DNA of 64,000 nt from JBCBDX01 sp038529265 (GCA_038529265.1 JBCBDX010000012.1:1-64000), one strand, 5' to 3'; counted from the first letter of the stretch, positions 25,261 through 33,968 are shown. Made by a program: numbers and translations. The notes: generated from the letters alone by a model not told the origin.

Positions 25261-27713
25261 TCTGCAGCCTCCAGCGAAAGGGTCGCCATCGGTTTGAACT
25301 CGTGCTTGTCCTTGCCGGACACTCGTTCATTCCAAGGATCAACTTGGGCGAATTGTTGCGAGAAAACGAAGCGGTCATAATAGGCTTTACGCGCCTCGGC
25401 ATCGTCCATGATTTGACGCCTGATCTCATCATAGCCAATGCGCTTGGCCCACTTGTAGATGCGTTCAAGGTAATGGCCTTGCTCACGATACATTTGCGCA
25501 AGTGCCACGACATGTTCCATGACCTCGTCTTCAGTGGTCACATTGCCAAGGATTTCAGTGCCTTTGATGTCGAGACCAGCAGCACCGGCAAAGTGGATTT
25601 CATAGCCACTATCAACACAGACGACCCCAATATCCTTACAGGTGGCTTCCGCACAGTTACGAGGGCAGCCGGAGACCGCCATCTTGAGTTTTGCGGGCGT
25701 CCAAGATCCCCACATGAACTTTTCAAGCTTTATACCAAGGCCGGTCGAGTCCTGCGTACCAAAGCGACACCAGTCCGTACCGACACAGGTTTTCACGGTG
25801 CGCAGCCCCTTCGCGTATGCCTGTCCGGAAACGAAACCTGCCTTGCCGAGATCAGCCCAAACATCGAGCAGGTCTTCCTTCTTGATGCCCAGCATGTCGA
25901 TGCGCTGACCGCCAGTCACTTTAACGGTTGGGATGTCAAACTTGTCGACCACATCGGCAATTGCGCGAAGTTCAGATGAAGACGTCACGCCGCCCCACAT
26001 GCGTGGAACAACTGAGTAAGTGCCGTCCTTTTGAATGTTGGCGTGTACCCGTTCGTTGATAAAGCGCGACTGGTAATCATCCGCATACTCATCGGGCCAA
26101 TCGCACACCAAATAATAGTTGAGTGCGGGGCGACACTTTGCGCAACCGCACGATGTCTTCCACTCCAACTCCTGCATAACAGCTGGAATGGTTTTCAGAC
26201 CCTTCGCCTTGATAAGACGACGAACGTCGGAATGCCCCAAATCCGTGCAACCACACATGGGTGTAATTGCAGCAGGGTTATAAGCATCGCCGAGCGTATG
26301 ACCCAGCAATTGTTCAACCAGCCCCGTGCACGTACCGCATGACGCGGACGCCTTTGTATGGGCACGAACATCATCCAGGCTTGTCAGACCTTTTTCGCCG
26401 ATGGCAGAGACAATTGTCCCCTTACAGACACCGTTGCAGCCGCAGATTTCTGCGTCATCGGGCAATGCTGCAACGGCCGCCATAGGGTCCAGCGGTTCTC
26501 CCCCCTGGTAGGCCTGACCGAAGATTAGCGTGTCACGCATCTGCGAAACATCCGTGCCCTTTTTGAGCATGTCGAAGAACCATGGGCCATCAGCGGTATC
26601 GCCATACATGACAGCGCCGATGATCTTATCATCCTTCAGGACCAGCCTCTTGTAGACGCCTGCGGCCGCATCACGCAGAACAATCTCTTCGCGATCATCG
26701 GCTTCCGCGAAGTCACCGGCGGAATAAAGATCAATGCCGGTCACCTTGAGTTTCGTCGCCGTGACGGAACCCTGATAGCTGGCGTCAACCATACCGGTAA
26801 GCTGCTTTGCGATCACGTGCGCCATCTCATAAAGCGGCGCGACCAACCCATAGCACATGCCCCGGTGCTCAACGCACTCGCCAAGCGCGAATACGTTCGG
26901 ATCATTCGTGATCATGTTGTCCGAAACAACAATGCCTCGATTGACGGCCAAATCGGCCTCTTTTGCCAGCGACGTCGATGGTCGAATACCAACCGCCATG
27001 ACGACCATGCAGGCGTCAATGCGGGTACCATCTTCCAGTTCGACGCCGACGACTTTCCCGTCATGCCCCAGGATTTGTTTGGTATTCGCCTTCGTCATCA
27101 CGGAGATGCCGAGATCCTCAAAGGCCTTCTCCAAAAGATAACCGGCAGCCGTATCCAGTTGCCGCTCCATCAATGTCGGCATCAGGTGCAGCACGGTCAC
27201 GCCCATGCCTTGAGCCTTAAGGCCCGCTGCCGCTTCAAGGCCAAGCAAACCGCCACCGATCACCACCGCATGGCCCTTGCTCTCGGCGACTTCGATCATG
27301 CGCTCAACATCATCGAGATCGCGGTAGGTCAAAACACCATCAAGCTCATGACCTGGCACCGGAATGATGAACGGGTTGGAGCCCGTCGCAATCACAAGCT
27401 TGTCATAGGAGACCGTATTCCCATGCTCGCAGGTGACAGTCTTTGCAGCGCGATCAATATCGACGACCTTCGCTGACTTGTGCAGTGTCACGCCGTGCAC
27501 GGCATACCAATCATCATCATGCGTGATGATATCGCCATATTTTTTCTCGCCGGACAGAACCGGCGACAGCATCAGGCGGTTGTAGTTGACGCGTGGTTCC
27601 GCGTTGAAAATCGTCACCTCATAGGCCTCGGCATCAATCTCGAACAGATGCTCCAGCATTCTGCCCGGCGCCATGCCATTGCCGATGACGACAAGTCTCT
27701 GTTTGTCACTCAT
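25257..27713 (-). CDS. nirB: NirB, NADH-dependent assimilatory nitrite reductase large subunit
   Basis: Reduces nitrite to ammonium with six electrons. 818 residues: an FAD/NADH domain (VVIGNGMAPGRMLEHL at the N-terminus; VVIGGGLLGLEAA in the middle), a BFD-like [2Fe-2S] region (ICGCNGVCKGTI; SCGTCTGLVEQ), and the C-terminal siroheme-[4Fe-4S] domain with TCVGTDWCRFG and SGCPRNCAEATCKDIG. The ATG has GGAG well placed and sits four bases after the globin gene. Siroheme would come from cysG in the same operon. Confidence 0.96.
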   Translation of the reverse strand: MSDKQRLVVIGNGMAPGRMLEHLFEIDAEAYEVTIFNAEPRVNYNRLMLSPVLSGEKKYGDIITHDDDWYAVHGVTLHKSAKVVDIDRAAKTVTCEHGNTVSYDKLVIATGSNPFIIPVPGHELDGVLTYRDLDDVERMIEVAESKGHAVVIGGGLLGLEAAAGLKAQGMGVTVLHLMPTLMERQLDTAAGYLLEKAFEDLGISVMTKANTKQILGHDGKVVGVELEDGTRIDACMVVMAVGIRPSTSLAKEADLAVNRGIVVSDNMITNDPNVFALGECVEHRGMCYGLVAPLYEMAHVIAKQLTGMVDASYQGSVTATKLKVTGIDLYSAGDFAEADDREEIVLRDAAAGVYKRLVLKDDKIIGAVMYGDTADGPWFFDMLKKGTDVSQMRDTLIFGQAYQGGEPLDPMAAVAALPDDAEICGCNGVCKGTIVSAIGEKGLTSLDDVRAHTKASASCGTCTGLVEQLLGHTLGDAYNPAAITPMCGCTDLGHSDVRRLIKAKGLKTIPAVMQELEWKTSCGCAKCRPALNYYLVCDWPDEYADDYQSRFINERVHANIQKDGTYSVVPRMWGGVTSSSELRAIADVVDKFDIPTVKVTGGQRIDMLGIKKEDLLDVWADLGKAGFVSGQAYAKGLRTVKTCVGTDWCRFGTQDSTGLGIKLEKFMWGSWTPAKLKMAVSGCPRNCAEATCKDIGVVCVDSGYEIHFAGAAGLDIKGTEILGNVTTEDEVMEHVVALAQMYREQGHYLERIYKWAKRIGYDEIRRQIMDDAEARKAYYDRFVFSQQFAQVDPWNERVSGKDKHEFKPMATLSLEAAE

Positions 27714-27717
27714 CTCG

Positions 27718-28143
27718 TCACTCCGCAGCTACTGGTGTGCCGTAAGCGGCGTCGATCATCACGCCTGAAAGAACGGTGTAAGCCGTCAACCAGGCTTCTT
27801 CGGTGTCAGCGTCAAATTGCTCGCCAAGGCCCTGCCCCAACTTGTAAATCAATGCCTCACCAACCGGCGCATAGTGTTCCGCCTTCACGCCATAATCGAC
27901 ATGCCGACGCGCCAATTCCTGCGCCGCCGGTAGAATGGCATCCAAGTCTTTCAAGCCGTTCACGACCACGCCGAGCGTGGTCATCAGTTTTTTGCCCTGC
28001 TCTTCCATCGAACCAGTGAACATTGGTTGGACGTGAGGAGCGATCTCAAACAGCCGATCGTAAAAAATGGAAGCCGCTTGCGGTGCTATCGGTGCGACTT
28101 TGCTGAATGAACCTTGTACCAAATTAATCTGTTCCGGTGTCAT
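27718..28143 (-). CDS. Single-domain globin in the nitrate assimilation operon
   Basis: 141-residue globin resembling the heme domain of flavohemoglobin Hmp, with no FAD/NAD reductase domain. The proximal histidine is in LARRHVDYGV, the B10 tyrosine in IFYDRLF and an E7-position glutamine in MEEQGKKLM, the residue set used for NO dioxygenation. In Bradyrhizobium a comparable single-domain hemoglobin (Bjgb) lies in the assimilatory nitrate operon and limits NO. ATG 28143 has GGAG at good spacing; GTG 28152 is possible. It lies between nrtCD and nirB, five bases or fewer from each. Confidence 0.9.
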   Translation of the reverse strand: MTPEQINLVQGSFSKVAPIAPQAASIFYDRLFEIAPHVQPMFTGSMEEQGKKLMTTLGVVVNGLKDLDAILPAAQELARRHVDYGVKAEHYAPVGEALIYKLGQGLGEQFDADTEEAWLTAYTVLSGVMIDAAYGTPVAAE

Positions 28144-28148
28144 CTTTA

Positions 28149-29900
28149 TCACTCCGCAGCTTGCAGCGTTTTGGACTGACGCGCGATGCGTGCCGCACGG
28201 CGCGCCTTGATCGCTTCCAGTTGCTCTTCAGACGGATCAGCGCCACCCTCATAGGCTTCCAGGAACTCAAGGAGTTCTTCGCGGTAGGCGTAGTAGTCCG
28301 GGTGATCCAAGAGTGCCTTGCGCGAACGCGGACGCGGCAGATCGACATCCATAATGTTGCCGATCTTGGCGTTCGGGCCGTTCGACATCATCACAACGCG
28401 GTCAGCCAACAATATAGCTTCGTCAACATCGTGTGTGACGCAGATCGCTGTCACTTGCGTACGCTTCCAGACATCCATCAGAACGTCTTGAAGTTCCCAG
28501 CGGGTGAGCGAGTCCAGCATACCGAATGGCTCATCGAGAAGCAGAAGTTTCGGTGACAAAGCAAAAGCGCGGGCGATACCAACACGCTGCTTCATGCCGT
28601 TGGAAAGATCAGCCGCCGCTTTATGCATCGCATCGGCAAGGCCAACGCGCGACAGATAATATTCAACGACGTCTTTGCGTTCCTGCTTGGTCGCGTCTGG
28701 ATAAACACGGTCAACACCGAGCGCGACATTTTCGTAAGCCGTCAACCAGGGCATGAGCGATGGCGCCTGGAACACAACAGCGCGGTCGGGACCCGCCTGT
28801 GTGATGTGTTTTCCGTCAAGGATAATCGCCCCCTCGGTGATCGGGTTCAGACCGGCAACCATCGAAAGGACCGTCGACTTACCGCATCCAGAGTGACCGA
28901 TCAGAGTGGTGAACTCACCCTTCTTCATTTTAAGCTCAAATCCATCGACAACTGTCAAAGGACCCTTGGGTGTAGGGTAGACCTTTTTCAGCTGCGAGAA
29001 CTCAAGGAAACGCTCTTCATTCAAAACAGCGGAGGCTTTCACATAAGCTTCCGGAAGCTCGTCCTTCTTGGCTGTGAAAGGTACAACGTTCGGCAGTATG
29101 ATGTCGTTTTCAACATCGGCACCACGCTCAAGACCGATTTCCATCAGATAGTTGGTCACGTCACCACGCAATTGGATGAAGGTCTCGTCGTGGTTCATTT
29201 CAGCCCGGTCACGCGGGCGGGGAATGTTCACATCGAAGCTTTTGCCGAGCGTCGCGTTCGGGCCTGGTGTCAGCGGAATGATGCGGTCCGCAAGAAGAAT
29301 GGCCTCGTCCACATCATTGGTAATGAGGATGATGGTTTTCTTTTCCTTCTCACAGATGTCGGCGAACTCGTCCTGAAGTTTGGAACGGGTCAGCGCGTCC
29401 AGAGCCGAAAGCGGTTCATCAAGAAGAAGCACTTCTGGCTGCATGGCCAGAGCGCGCGCAACGGACACGCGCTGGCGCATACCACCAGACAGTTCCGCTG
29501 GCTTGCGGTCTTTGGCGGGCGTCAGTCCCACCATATCGATATACTTCTCGACAATCGCGTTGCGCTCAGCTTTCGACTTCTTACCGTGAACACTGTCTAC
29601 CGCCAGAGCGACATTGCCTGTCACCGACAGCCAAGGCATGAGTGAATATGACTGGAACACGAGACCGCGCTCCGGGCCCGGCCCATCAATCTCTTGGCCC
29701 TTGAAGATGACACCACCTTGATCGCCCTCGAGCAGGCCGGCAAGCGCCGAAATCAGTGTGGTTTTTCCCGAGCCGGAGAAACCGACGATGGCGATGAACT
29801 CGCCCTCGTCCACTTTCAGATTGATGTCTTTGAGCACATCGGTTCGATCTGCACCTTCACCGTAGCTCTTCGACAGATTGGATACTTCGAGATAAGACAT
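28149..29900 (-). CDS. Nitrate ABC transporter ATPase with two fused nucleotide-binding domains (NrtC/NrtD type)
   Basis: 583 residues containing two complete ABC ATPase domains joined head to tail. Domain 1 (about 1-250): GFSGSGKTT, LSGGMRQR, LLLDEPLSALD and, at the H-loop, ITNDVDEA where His is replaced by Asn. Domain 2 (about 310-560): GHSGCGKST, LSNGMKQR, LLLDEPFGMLD and a normal VTHDVDEA. Pairing rules for ABC dimers then predict one impaired ATP site (domain 1 Walker/H-loop with the domain 2 LSNGM) and one normal site. In cyanobacteria NrtC and NrtD are separate. The stop lies five bases before the globin ATG. Confidence 0.92.
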   Translation of the reverse strand: MSYLEVSNLSKSYGEGADRTDVLKDINLKVDEGEFIAIVGFSGSGKTTLISALAGLLEGDQGGVIFKGQEIDGPGPERGLVFQSYSLMPWLSVTGNVALAVDSVHGKKSKAERNAIVEKYIDMVGLTPAKDRKPAELSGGMRQRVSVARALAMQPEVLLLDEPLSALDALTRSKLQDEFADICEKEKKTIILITNDVDEAILLADRIIPLTPGPNATLGKSFDVNIPRPRDRAEMNHDETFIQLRGDVTNYLMEIGLERGADVENDIILPNVVPFTAKKDELPEAYVKASAVLNEERFLEFSQLKKVYPTPKGPLTVVDGFELKMKKGEFTTLIGHSGCGKSTVLSMVAGLNPITEGAIILDGKHITQAGPDRAVVFQAPSLMPWLTAYENVALGVDRVYPDATKQERKDVVEYYLSRVGLADAMHKAAADLSNGMKQRVGIARAFALSPKLLLLDEPFGMLDSLTRWELQDVLMDVWKRTQVTAICVTHDVDEAILLADRVVMMSNGPNAKIGNIMDVDLPRPRSRKALLDHPDYYAYREELLEFLEAYEGGADPSEEQLEAIKARRAARIARQSKTLQAAE

Positions 29901-29918
29901 TGCTTGTTCTCCAAGAAA

Positions 29919-30992
29919 TCAGCGGTTTGCAGAGCAGGTGAAGGCGCGCTGCAGAGCGTACATGACGCGGTCCAGCATGAAACCGATGATACCGATGGTC
30001 AGCACCGCAAACATGATCTTCGCGAGTGACTGTGAAGAGCCGTTCTGGAACTCATCCCAAACGAATTTACCAAGGCCAGGGTTTTGCGCGAGCATTTCGG
30101 CAGCGATCAGAACCATCCAACCAACACCAAGCGACAGGCGAAGACCGGTAAAGATCAGCGGCAGCGAGGACGGCAGAACAACTTGCGTGATGGTCTTGTG
30201 CGTTGGCAGCTGCAGCACCTTGCCGACATTCATCAGGTCCTTGTCGACCGAGGCAACACCAAGCGCCGTGTTGATCAGTGTTGGCCACATGGAGCAAAGC
30301 GTCACTGTGATGGCGGAGATGAGCAGCGATTTCGGCAACCAGTCCCAGCCACCGGAATAGGTTGCTGACACAATCATTGTCACGATTGGTAGCCAAGCCA
30401 ATGGCGACACCGGCTTAAAAATTTGGATAAGCGGGTTGATCGCGCCATTGAAAGATTTGGAAAGGCCGGATGCGATGCCAAGCGGAACAGCGACTACAGT
30501 GGCGATCAAGAAACCAAGGCCAACCGTAAAGAGCGACGTGACAATCTGATCAAGATATGTCGGCTTGCCGGTGTAGACACGCTCACGAACGCGATCTTCC
30601 TGACCATTGGCAATCAGTTCCGCGTTGCGTGCTTCTTGGCGCTCGTAGAATGCGGCCGCCTTCTCGCGCTCGCGCACATGATCTGCCCAAAGCGCGCCGC
30701 CCTGCTCAAAAACCTGAACAGGTCCAGGCACTGCGCCCAATGATGTCTGAACTTGCGGTGCCAGCGCACCCCAAGCGAGCAAAAATCCGATGATCCCTAA
30801 AAGGGGAATGAGAAGAACGCGTTTGAGCTCCGAGAGTTGCTCACGTGGGCTGTCGCCCGCCAGCATCTTCAAAATGGGTACAAGCCAGGAGAACCCCAGC
30901 GCATCGAGCCAACCGCTCGCCTTGTTGATTGCGGAAAAGACCTTCTCGCGGCCAGAAGTGCCTATCGGCTGTGTATCGGTTACGTTTGCCAT
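29919..30992 (-). CDS. nrtB: NrtB, nitrate ABC transporter permease
   Basis: 357 residues from ATG 30992. The product has one N-proximal membrane segment, then a long periplasmic stretch (about residues 75-145) rich in charged residues, and the five-helix BPD transport domain with the coupling loop DKDLMNVGKVLQLPTHKTITQVVLPSSLP. A TTG farther upstream (31049) is in frame but falls inside the intergenic hairpin, so I rejected it. It lies 18 bases upstream of nrtCD. Confidence 0.93.
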   Translation of the reverse strand: MANVTDTQPIGTSGREKVFSAINKASGWLDALGFSWLVPILKMLAGDSPREQLSELKRVLLIPLLGIIGFLLAWGALAPQVQTSLGAVPGPVQVFEQGGALWADHVREREKAAAFYERQEARNAELIANGQEDRVRERVYTGKPTYLDQIVTSLFTVGLGFLIATVVAVPLGIASGLSKSFNGAINPLIQIFKPVSPLAWLPIVTMIVSATYSGGWDWLPKSLLISAITVTLCSMWPTLINTALGVASVDKDLMNVGKVLQLPTHKTITQVVLPSSLPLIFTGLRLSLGVGWMVLIAAEMLAQNPGLGKFVWDEFQNGSSQSLAKIMFAVLTIGIIGFMLDRVMYALQRAFTCSANR

Positions 30993-31038
30993 CGTGCGAT
31001 GTCCCGTAAGGAAAGAGTTCGTTTGCTTGGGAGAATGA

Positions 31039-31061
31039 AGGTGGGCCAAATCGGCCCACCT
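31039..31061 (-). other. Intercistronic stem-loop between nrtA and nrtB
   Basis: AGGTGGGCC and GGCCCACCT form a perfect 9-bp stem with a five-base loop, starting 18 bases after the nrtA stop. On the minus strand no T run follows, so it is unlikely to be a full terminator. Such hairpins after binding-protein genes commonly protect the upstream mRNA and keep the binding protein in excess over the permease. Confidence 0.6.
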
Positions 31062-31079
31062 TTTGTTCAGGTAAGGCGA

Positions 31080-32462
31080 TTAGCCTTCGACCATCTGATC
31101 GCCCTTGAGGCCGATCGTCAGCGAGTTCAGATAGTCGTTGGGTTTTTTGCCGTCGTAAGCAATGCCGTCGATGATATCTTCAGCAGGCGTTGGCGCCTTG
31201 TAGCCGTCTGAATCCCATGGGAAGTCGGCTTCATCGACGAGACCTTCGTCAACCAGCATACGCGCAGCTTGAAGGTAGACGTCGGGAAGGTAGACTGACT
31301 TGGCAACTTCATCGTACCAGCTGTCGTCTTTCGGCTCCGCAATTTGGCCCCAGCGACGCATTTGCGTCAGGTACCAAACGGCGTCGGAGTAGAATGGGTA
31401 TGTCGCATAGTAGCGGTAGAAAACGTTGAAGTCCGGGATTTCGCGAACATCGCCTTTTTCAAACTCAAACGTACCAGTCATGGAAGCAGCGATCACTTCA
31501 GCGTCAGCACCGACATATTCAGAACGTGCCAGAATATCCACAGCTTCAAGACGGTTGGCGTTTTCATTTTCATCGAGCCACTTAGCCGCGCGGATCAAAG
31601 CCTTTGTCAAAGCAAGCGTTGTGTTTGGGTTTTCCTCGGTAAACTCTTTTGTCAGGCCGAAGACTTTTTCCGGATTGTTCTTCCAAATCTGGTAGTCAGT
31701 GATGACCGGCACACCAATGCCTTTGAAGACTGCCGCCTGGTTCCAAGGCTCACCCACGCAGTAGCCGTCAATTGTACCAGCTTCCAACGTCGCTGGCATC
31801 TGTGGTGGCGGGGTCACAGAAAGAAGTGCGTCCGCATCAATCTGACCGGAAACGTCAGACGGTGAGTAGAAACCAGGGTGGATACCACCGGCAGCCAGCC
31901 AATAACGCAGCTCATAATTGTGGGTCGAGACTGGGAATACCATGCCCATGTTAAATGGACGGCCTTCATCTTTGAATTGGTCCACAACCGGCTTGAGAGC
32001 GGAAGCCGAAATCGGGTGTATTGGCTTACCTTCAGCGTCAGCTGGAATATTCGGCTTCATCAGTTCCCAAACTTCATTGGAAACGGTGATGCCGTTGCCG
32101 TTCAGGTCCATGGAGAACGGCGTAACGATGTGTGCTTCTGTACCAAAACCAATCGTTGCAGCGAGAGGCTGGCCTGCGAGCATGTGCGCGCCGTCCAATT
32201 CGCCTGTGATCACTCGGTCAAGAAGAACCTTCCAGTTCGCTTGGGGCTCAAGCGTCACGAACAGGCCTTCATCTTCAAAATACCCTTTTTCATAGGCAAT
32301 CGCGAGCGGTGCCATATCGGTCAGCTTGATAAAGCCGAACTTCAGTTCGTCTTTCTCAACGTCCAAGAATTCCGCATGCGCGGGTGCGATAACCGTTGAG
32401 ACGGCCAAGGTTGCAGTTGCCATGGCCAAAAGGCGACGACGTGTGGTTTGGAAAACGCTCAT
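31080..32462 (-). CDS. nrtA: NrtA, nitrate ABC transporter substrate-binding protein
   Basis: 460 residues from ATG 32462, which has CGGAGTG at good distance. The N-terminus TTRRRLLAMATATLAVSTVIAPAHA carries a twin-arginine-like motif and a hydrophobic stretch, so Tat export of a folded protein is plausible. The NrtA/CmpA-family body shows LKFGFIKLTDMAPLAIA, GELDGAHMLAGQPL, TPFSMDLNGNGI, MVFPVSTHNYELRYWLA and GYCVGEPWNQAA. First structural gene after the NasT-responsive leader. Confidence 0.94.
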   Translation of the reverse strand: MSVFQTTRRRLLAMATATLAVSTVIAPAHAEFLDVEKDELKFGFIKLTDMAPLAIAYEKGYFEDEGLFVTLEPQANWKVLLDRVITGELDGAHMLAGQPLAATIGFGTEAHIVTPFSMDLNGNGITVSNEVWELMKPNIPADAEGKPIHPISASALKPVVDQFKDEGRPFNMGMVFPVSTHNYELRYWLAAGGIHPGFYSPSDVSGQIDADALLSVTPPPQMPATLEAGTIDGYCVGEPWNQAAVFKGIGVPVITDYQIWKNNPEKVFGLTKEFTEENPNTTLALTKALIRAAKWLDENENANRLEAVDILARSEYVGADAEVIAASMTGTFEFEKGDVREIPDFNVFYRYYATYPFYSDAVWYLTQMRRWGQIAEPKDDSWYDEVAKSVYLPDVYLQAARMLVDEGLVDEADFPWDSDGYKAPTPAEDIIDGIAYDGKKPNDYLNSLTIGLKGDQMVEG

Positions 32463-32496
32463 GCTTTCACTCCGTTTAAAGTCCCTAGGGACAAAC

Positions 32497-32526
32497 AAAA
32501 AAAGCCGCCGAAGCGCTCCGGTGGCT
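32497..32526 (-). terminator. Intrinsic terminator (attenuator) in the nrtA leader
   Basis: On the minus strand, AGCCACCG and CGGCGGCT form an eight-pair stem with one A-C mismatch around loop GAGCGCTT, followed directly by seven T. It ends 34 bases before the nrtA start. Because it precedes the gene, it is an attenuator whose read-through would be controlled by the two hairpins upstream. Confidence 0.8.
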
Positions 32527-32559
32527 CGCCAGGAGGAGGTTGCGAGGACCGAAGCGCTT

Positions 32560-32601
32560 CAGCAGCGTTGCTGTTTTGTGGAAACCCACCATTGGGTGAC
32601 C
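32560..32601 (-). promoter_or_regulatory. Two-hairpin ANTAR target (NasT-responsive antitermination element)
   Basis: Minus-strand RNA order: hairpin P1 (32580-32601) has stem ACCC/GGGT, with outer GG/CC pairs, closing the hexaloop AATGGT (32588-32593). After a 10-base linker, hairpin P2 (32560-32573) has stem CAGC/GCTG closing the hexaloop AACGCT (32564-32569). Both loops have A at position 1 and G at position 4, the known ANTAR recognition pattern. An intrinsic terminator lies downstream and nasT, encoding an ANTAR protein, lies upstream in the same cluster. This predicts that free NasT stabilises the hairpins and lets polymerase read into nrtA. Confidence 0.85.
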
Positions 32602-32628
32602 GGTGCCTTGGGAGGCTGAAAAGAAAGA

Positions 32629-32644
32629 GGCACGTAGCGTGCCA
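32629..32644 (-). promoter_or_regulatory. Candidate sigma-54 promoter of the nrt-nir-nas operon
   Basis: Minus strand TGGCACG-CTAC-GTGC matches the -24/-12 consensus TGGCACR-N4-TTGC at all but one T, with correct GG to GC spacing. Predicted start of transcription is near 32618, which leaves the two ANTAR hairpins and the terminator at the very 5' end of the RNA. The element is also a near palindrome, so a protein-binding or hairpin role is an alternative. Confidence 0.65.
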
Positions 32645-32730
32645 AACTGAAAGTCAGAATTTAATCTAATGATTTCATATGCTTAGAGCATAGGCTTGGA
32701 AGACTATAGTTCTAAGCCAAAGGAACGACC

Positions 32731-32747
32731 TGCTTCATTGCAGTGCA
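32731..32747 (-). promoter_or_regulatory. Candidate NtrC-binding site upstream of the nrtA promoter
   Basis: Minus strand TGCACTGCAATGAAGCA matches 12 of 17 positions of the classic NtrC site TGCACCAAAATGGTGCA, with both outer TGCAC and GCA blocks intact. It is centred about 120 bases upstream of the predicted start, a usual enhancer distance. Only one site was seen, and NtrC commonly binds pairs. Confidence 0.5.
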
Positions 32748-32797
32748 ACACGCCTTCAATGCTGATGAAAAATTAGACATGACGCAAAAATGGGCGC

Positions 32798-33967
32798 TTA
32801 CTTTTTCCGTTGCTGCGTGATGTACGCATCCACTTGATCAGGGTCGAACACCTGCCCATCAAAGAAACCATCGGGGCCCAGGGTAAGCATGCTGCTTCCT
32901 GCACCAACGACCGTCGCTGTTGCCAGTGCACCTTCAGCTTTGGAACTCGCAGCTGGAATTGCAATGCCGGTCTCTTTGAGCGCCTGACGATAGATATCAG
33001 GTCGGTATGTGCGCCGCGCTATGTCAGCATGAGCAGGCAAATGCTCCACCTGCCCCCAACGAACCATCTGCGTGTAAAACCAGGTTGCATGGCTTTGCCA
33101 AGGAAATGTCGCTGCGCGGTTATACGGCTCATAGGCCGCAGAACCGCTCAACGCTGATGCCAGAATCTTGGCATCAATGCCGAGATAATCAGGACGAGAA
33201 AGAATGTGAGACAAGGTCTGATGGTTTGCGGCTTCTGCACACCATTGCGCTGCTTTTCCAAGCGCTCGAACCAAAGCATTTAGCGTTGGACTATTTTTGC
33301 GTGCCCAACTTGCATCGACGCCAAGGACTTTTTCGGGGCTTGAAGCCCAAATATCATTCTTGGTTGTCAGTATTTTCCCAAGACCGCGTTGATGCGCGAC
33401 GGTGTTCCAAGGCTCCCCGACGCAAAAGCCGTCAATCGAACCCTGTTCAAGCGCATCAGGCATGAAGGGAGGTGGCAGAATGACAATCTCAACATCCAAA
33501 TCGGGATCAATGCCGGAAGCAGCCAACCAGTAGCGCAGTTCGAAATTATGAGCCGAATGCGGATGGACAACACCAAAGCGTAGCTTTTCTTGAGAGGAAC
33601 TAACACGCTCAGCGATAGTGCGTTTGACCGCGCGGCCAGCTTCCAGCGCATCGGTTGAAGTTAGGGCAAGCGCATCTGAAAGGTTTTTTGATACCGTGAT
33701 CGCGTTGCCGCCAAGTCCTAATGACATGGGAACGATGATTTCGGCATCAAATGGTGTGACGCCCAAATTGGTCGCTATCGGCATCGGCGCCAACATATGA
33801 GCAATATCAAAATGCCCGATAGCCATACGGTCACGAATATTAGCCCAGGAGGTCTCGCGAACGAGTACGAGATCGATATCCTCTCCTTCGGCAAAACCAA
33901 CTTCGCGCGCTGCAGCCAAAATGGACGCATCGATTAGAGGCATAAAAGCTGCGGTGACGAGTTTCAT
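32798..33967 (-). CDS. nasS: NasS, nitrate-sensing NrtA-like regulator
   Basis: 389 residues, similar in layout to NrtA (HFDIAHMLAPMPIATNLG, VVHPHSAHNFELRYWLA, GFCVGEPWN) but with no signal peptide, so cytoplasmic. Proteins of this kind bind nitrate and, without it, hold NasT inactive. The start ATG 33967 follows the nasT stop with one base between and has GAGGAAG before it. The gene lies directly upstream of the regulated leader. Confidence 0.92.
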   Translation of the reverse strand: MKLVTAAFMPLIDASILAAAREVGFAEGEDIDLVLVRETSWANIRDRMAIGHFDIAHMLAPMPIATNLGVTPFDAEIIVPMSLGLGGNAITVSKNLSDALALTSTDALEAGRAVKRTIAERVSSSQEKLRFGVVHPHSAHNFELRYWLAASGIDPDLDVEIVILPPPFMPDALEQGSIDGFCVGEPWNTVAHQRGLGKILTTKNDIWASSPEKVLGVDASWARKNSPTLNALVRALGKAAQWCAEAANHQTLSHILSRPDYLGIDAKILASALSGSAAYEPYNRAATFPWQSHATWFYTQMVRWGQVEHLPAHADIARRTYRPDIYRQALKETGIAIPAASSKAEGALATATVVGAGSSMLTLGPDGFFDGQVFDPDQVDAYITQQRKK

Positions 33968-33968
33968 G

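Noticed and set aside
28623..29645. Open frame of 340 codons opposite the nrtCD gene.
   Set aside because: The translation is histidine/arginine-rich shadow sequence; both ABC domains on the other strand are complete.
30993..31049. Upstream TTG start for nrtB.
   Set aside because: It lies inside a perfect 9-bp hairpin and adds 19 residues with no family support; ATG 30992 suits better.
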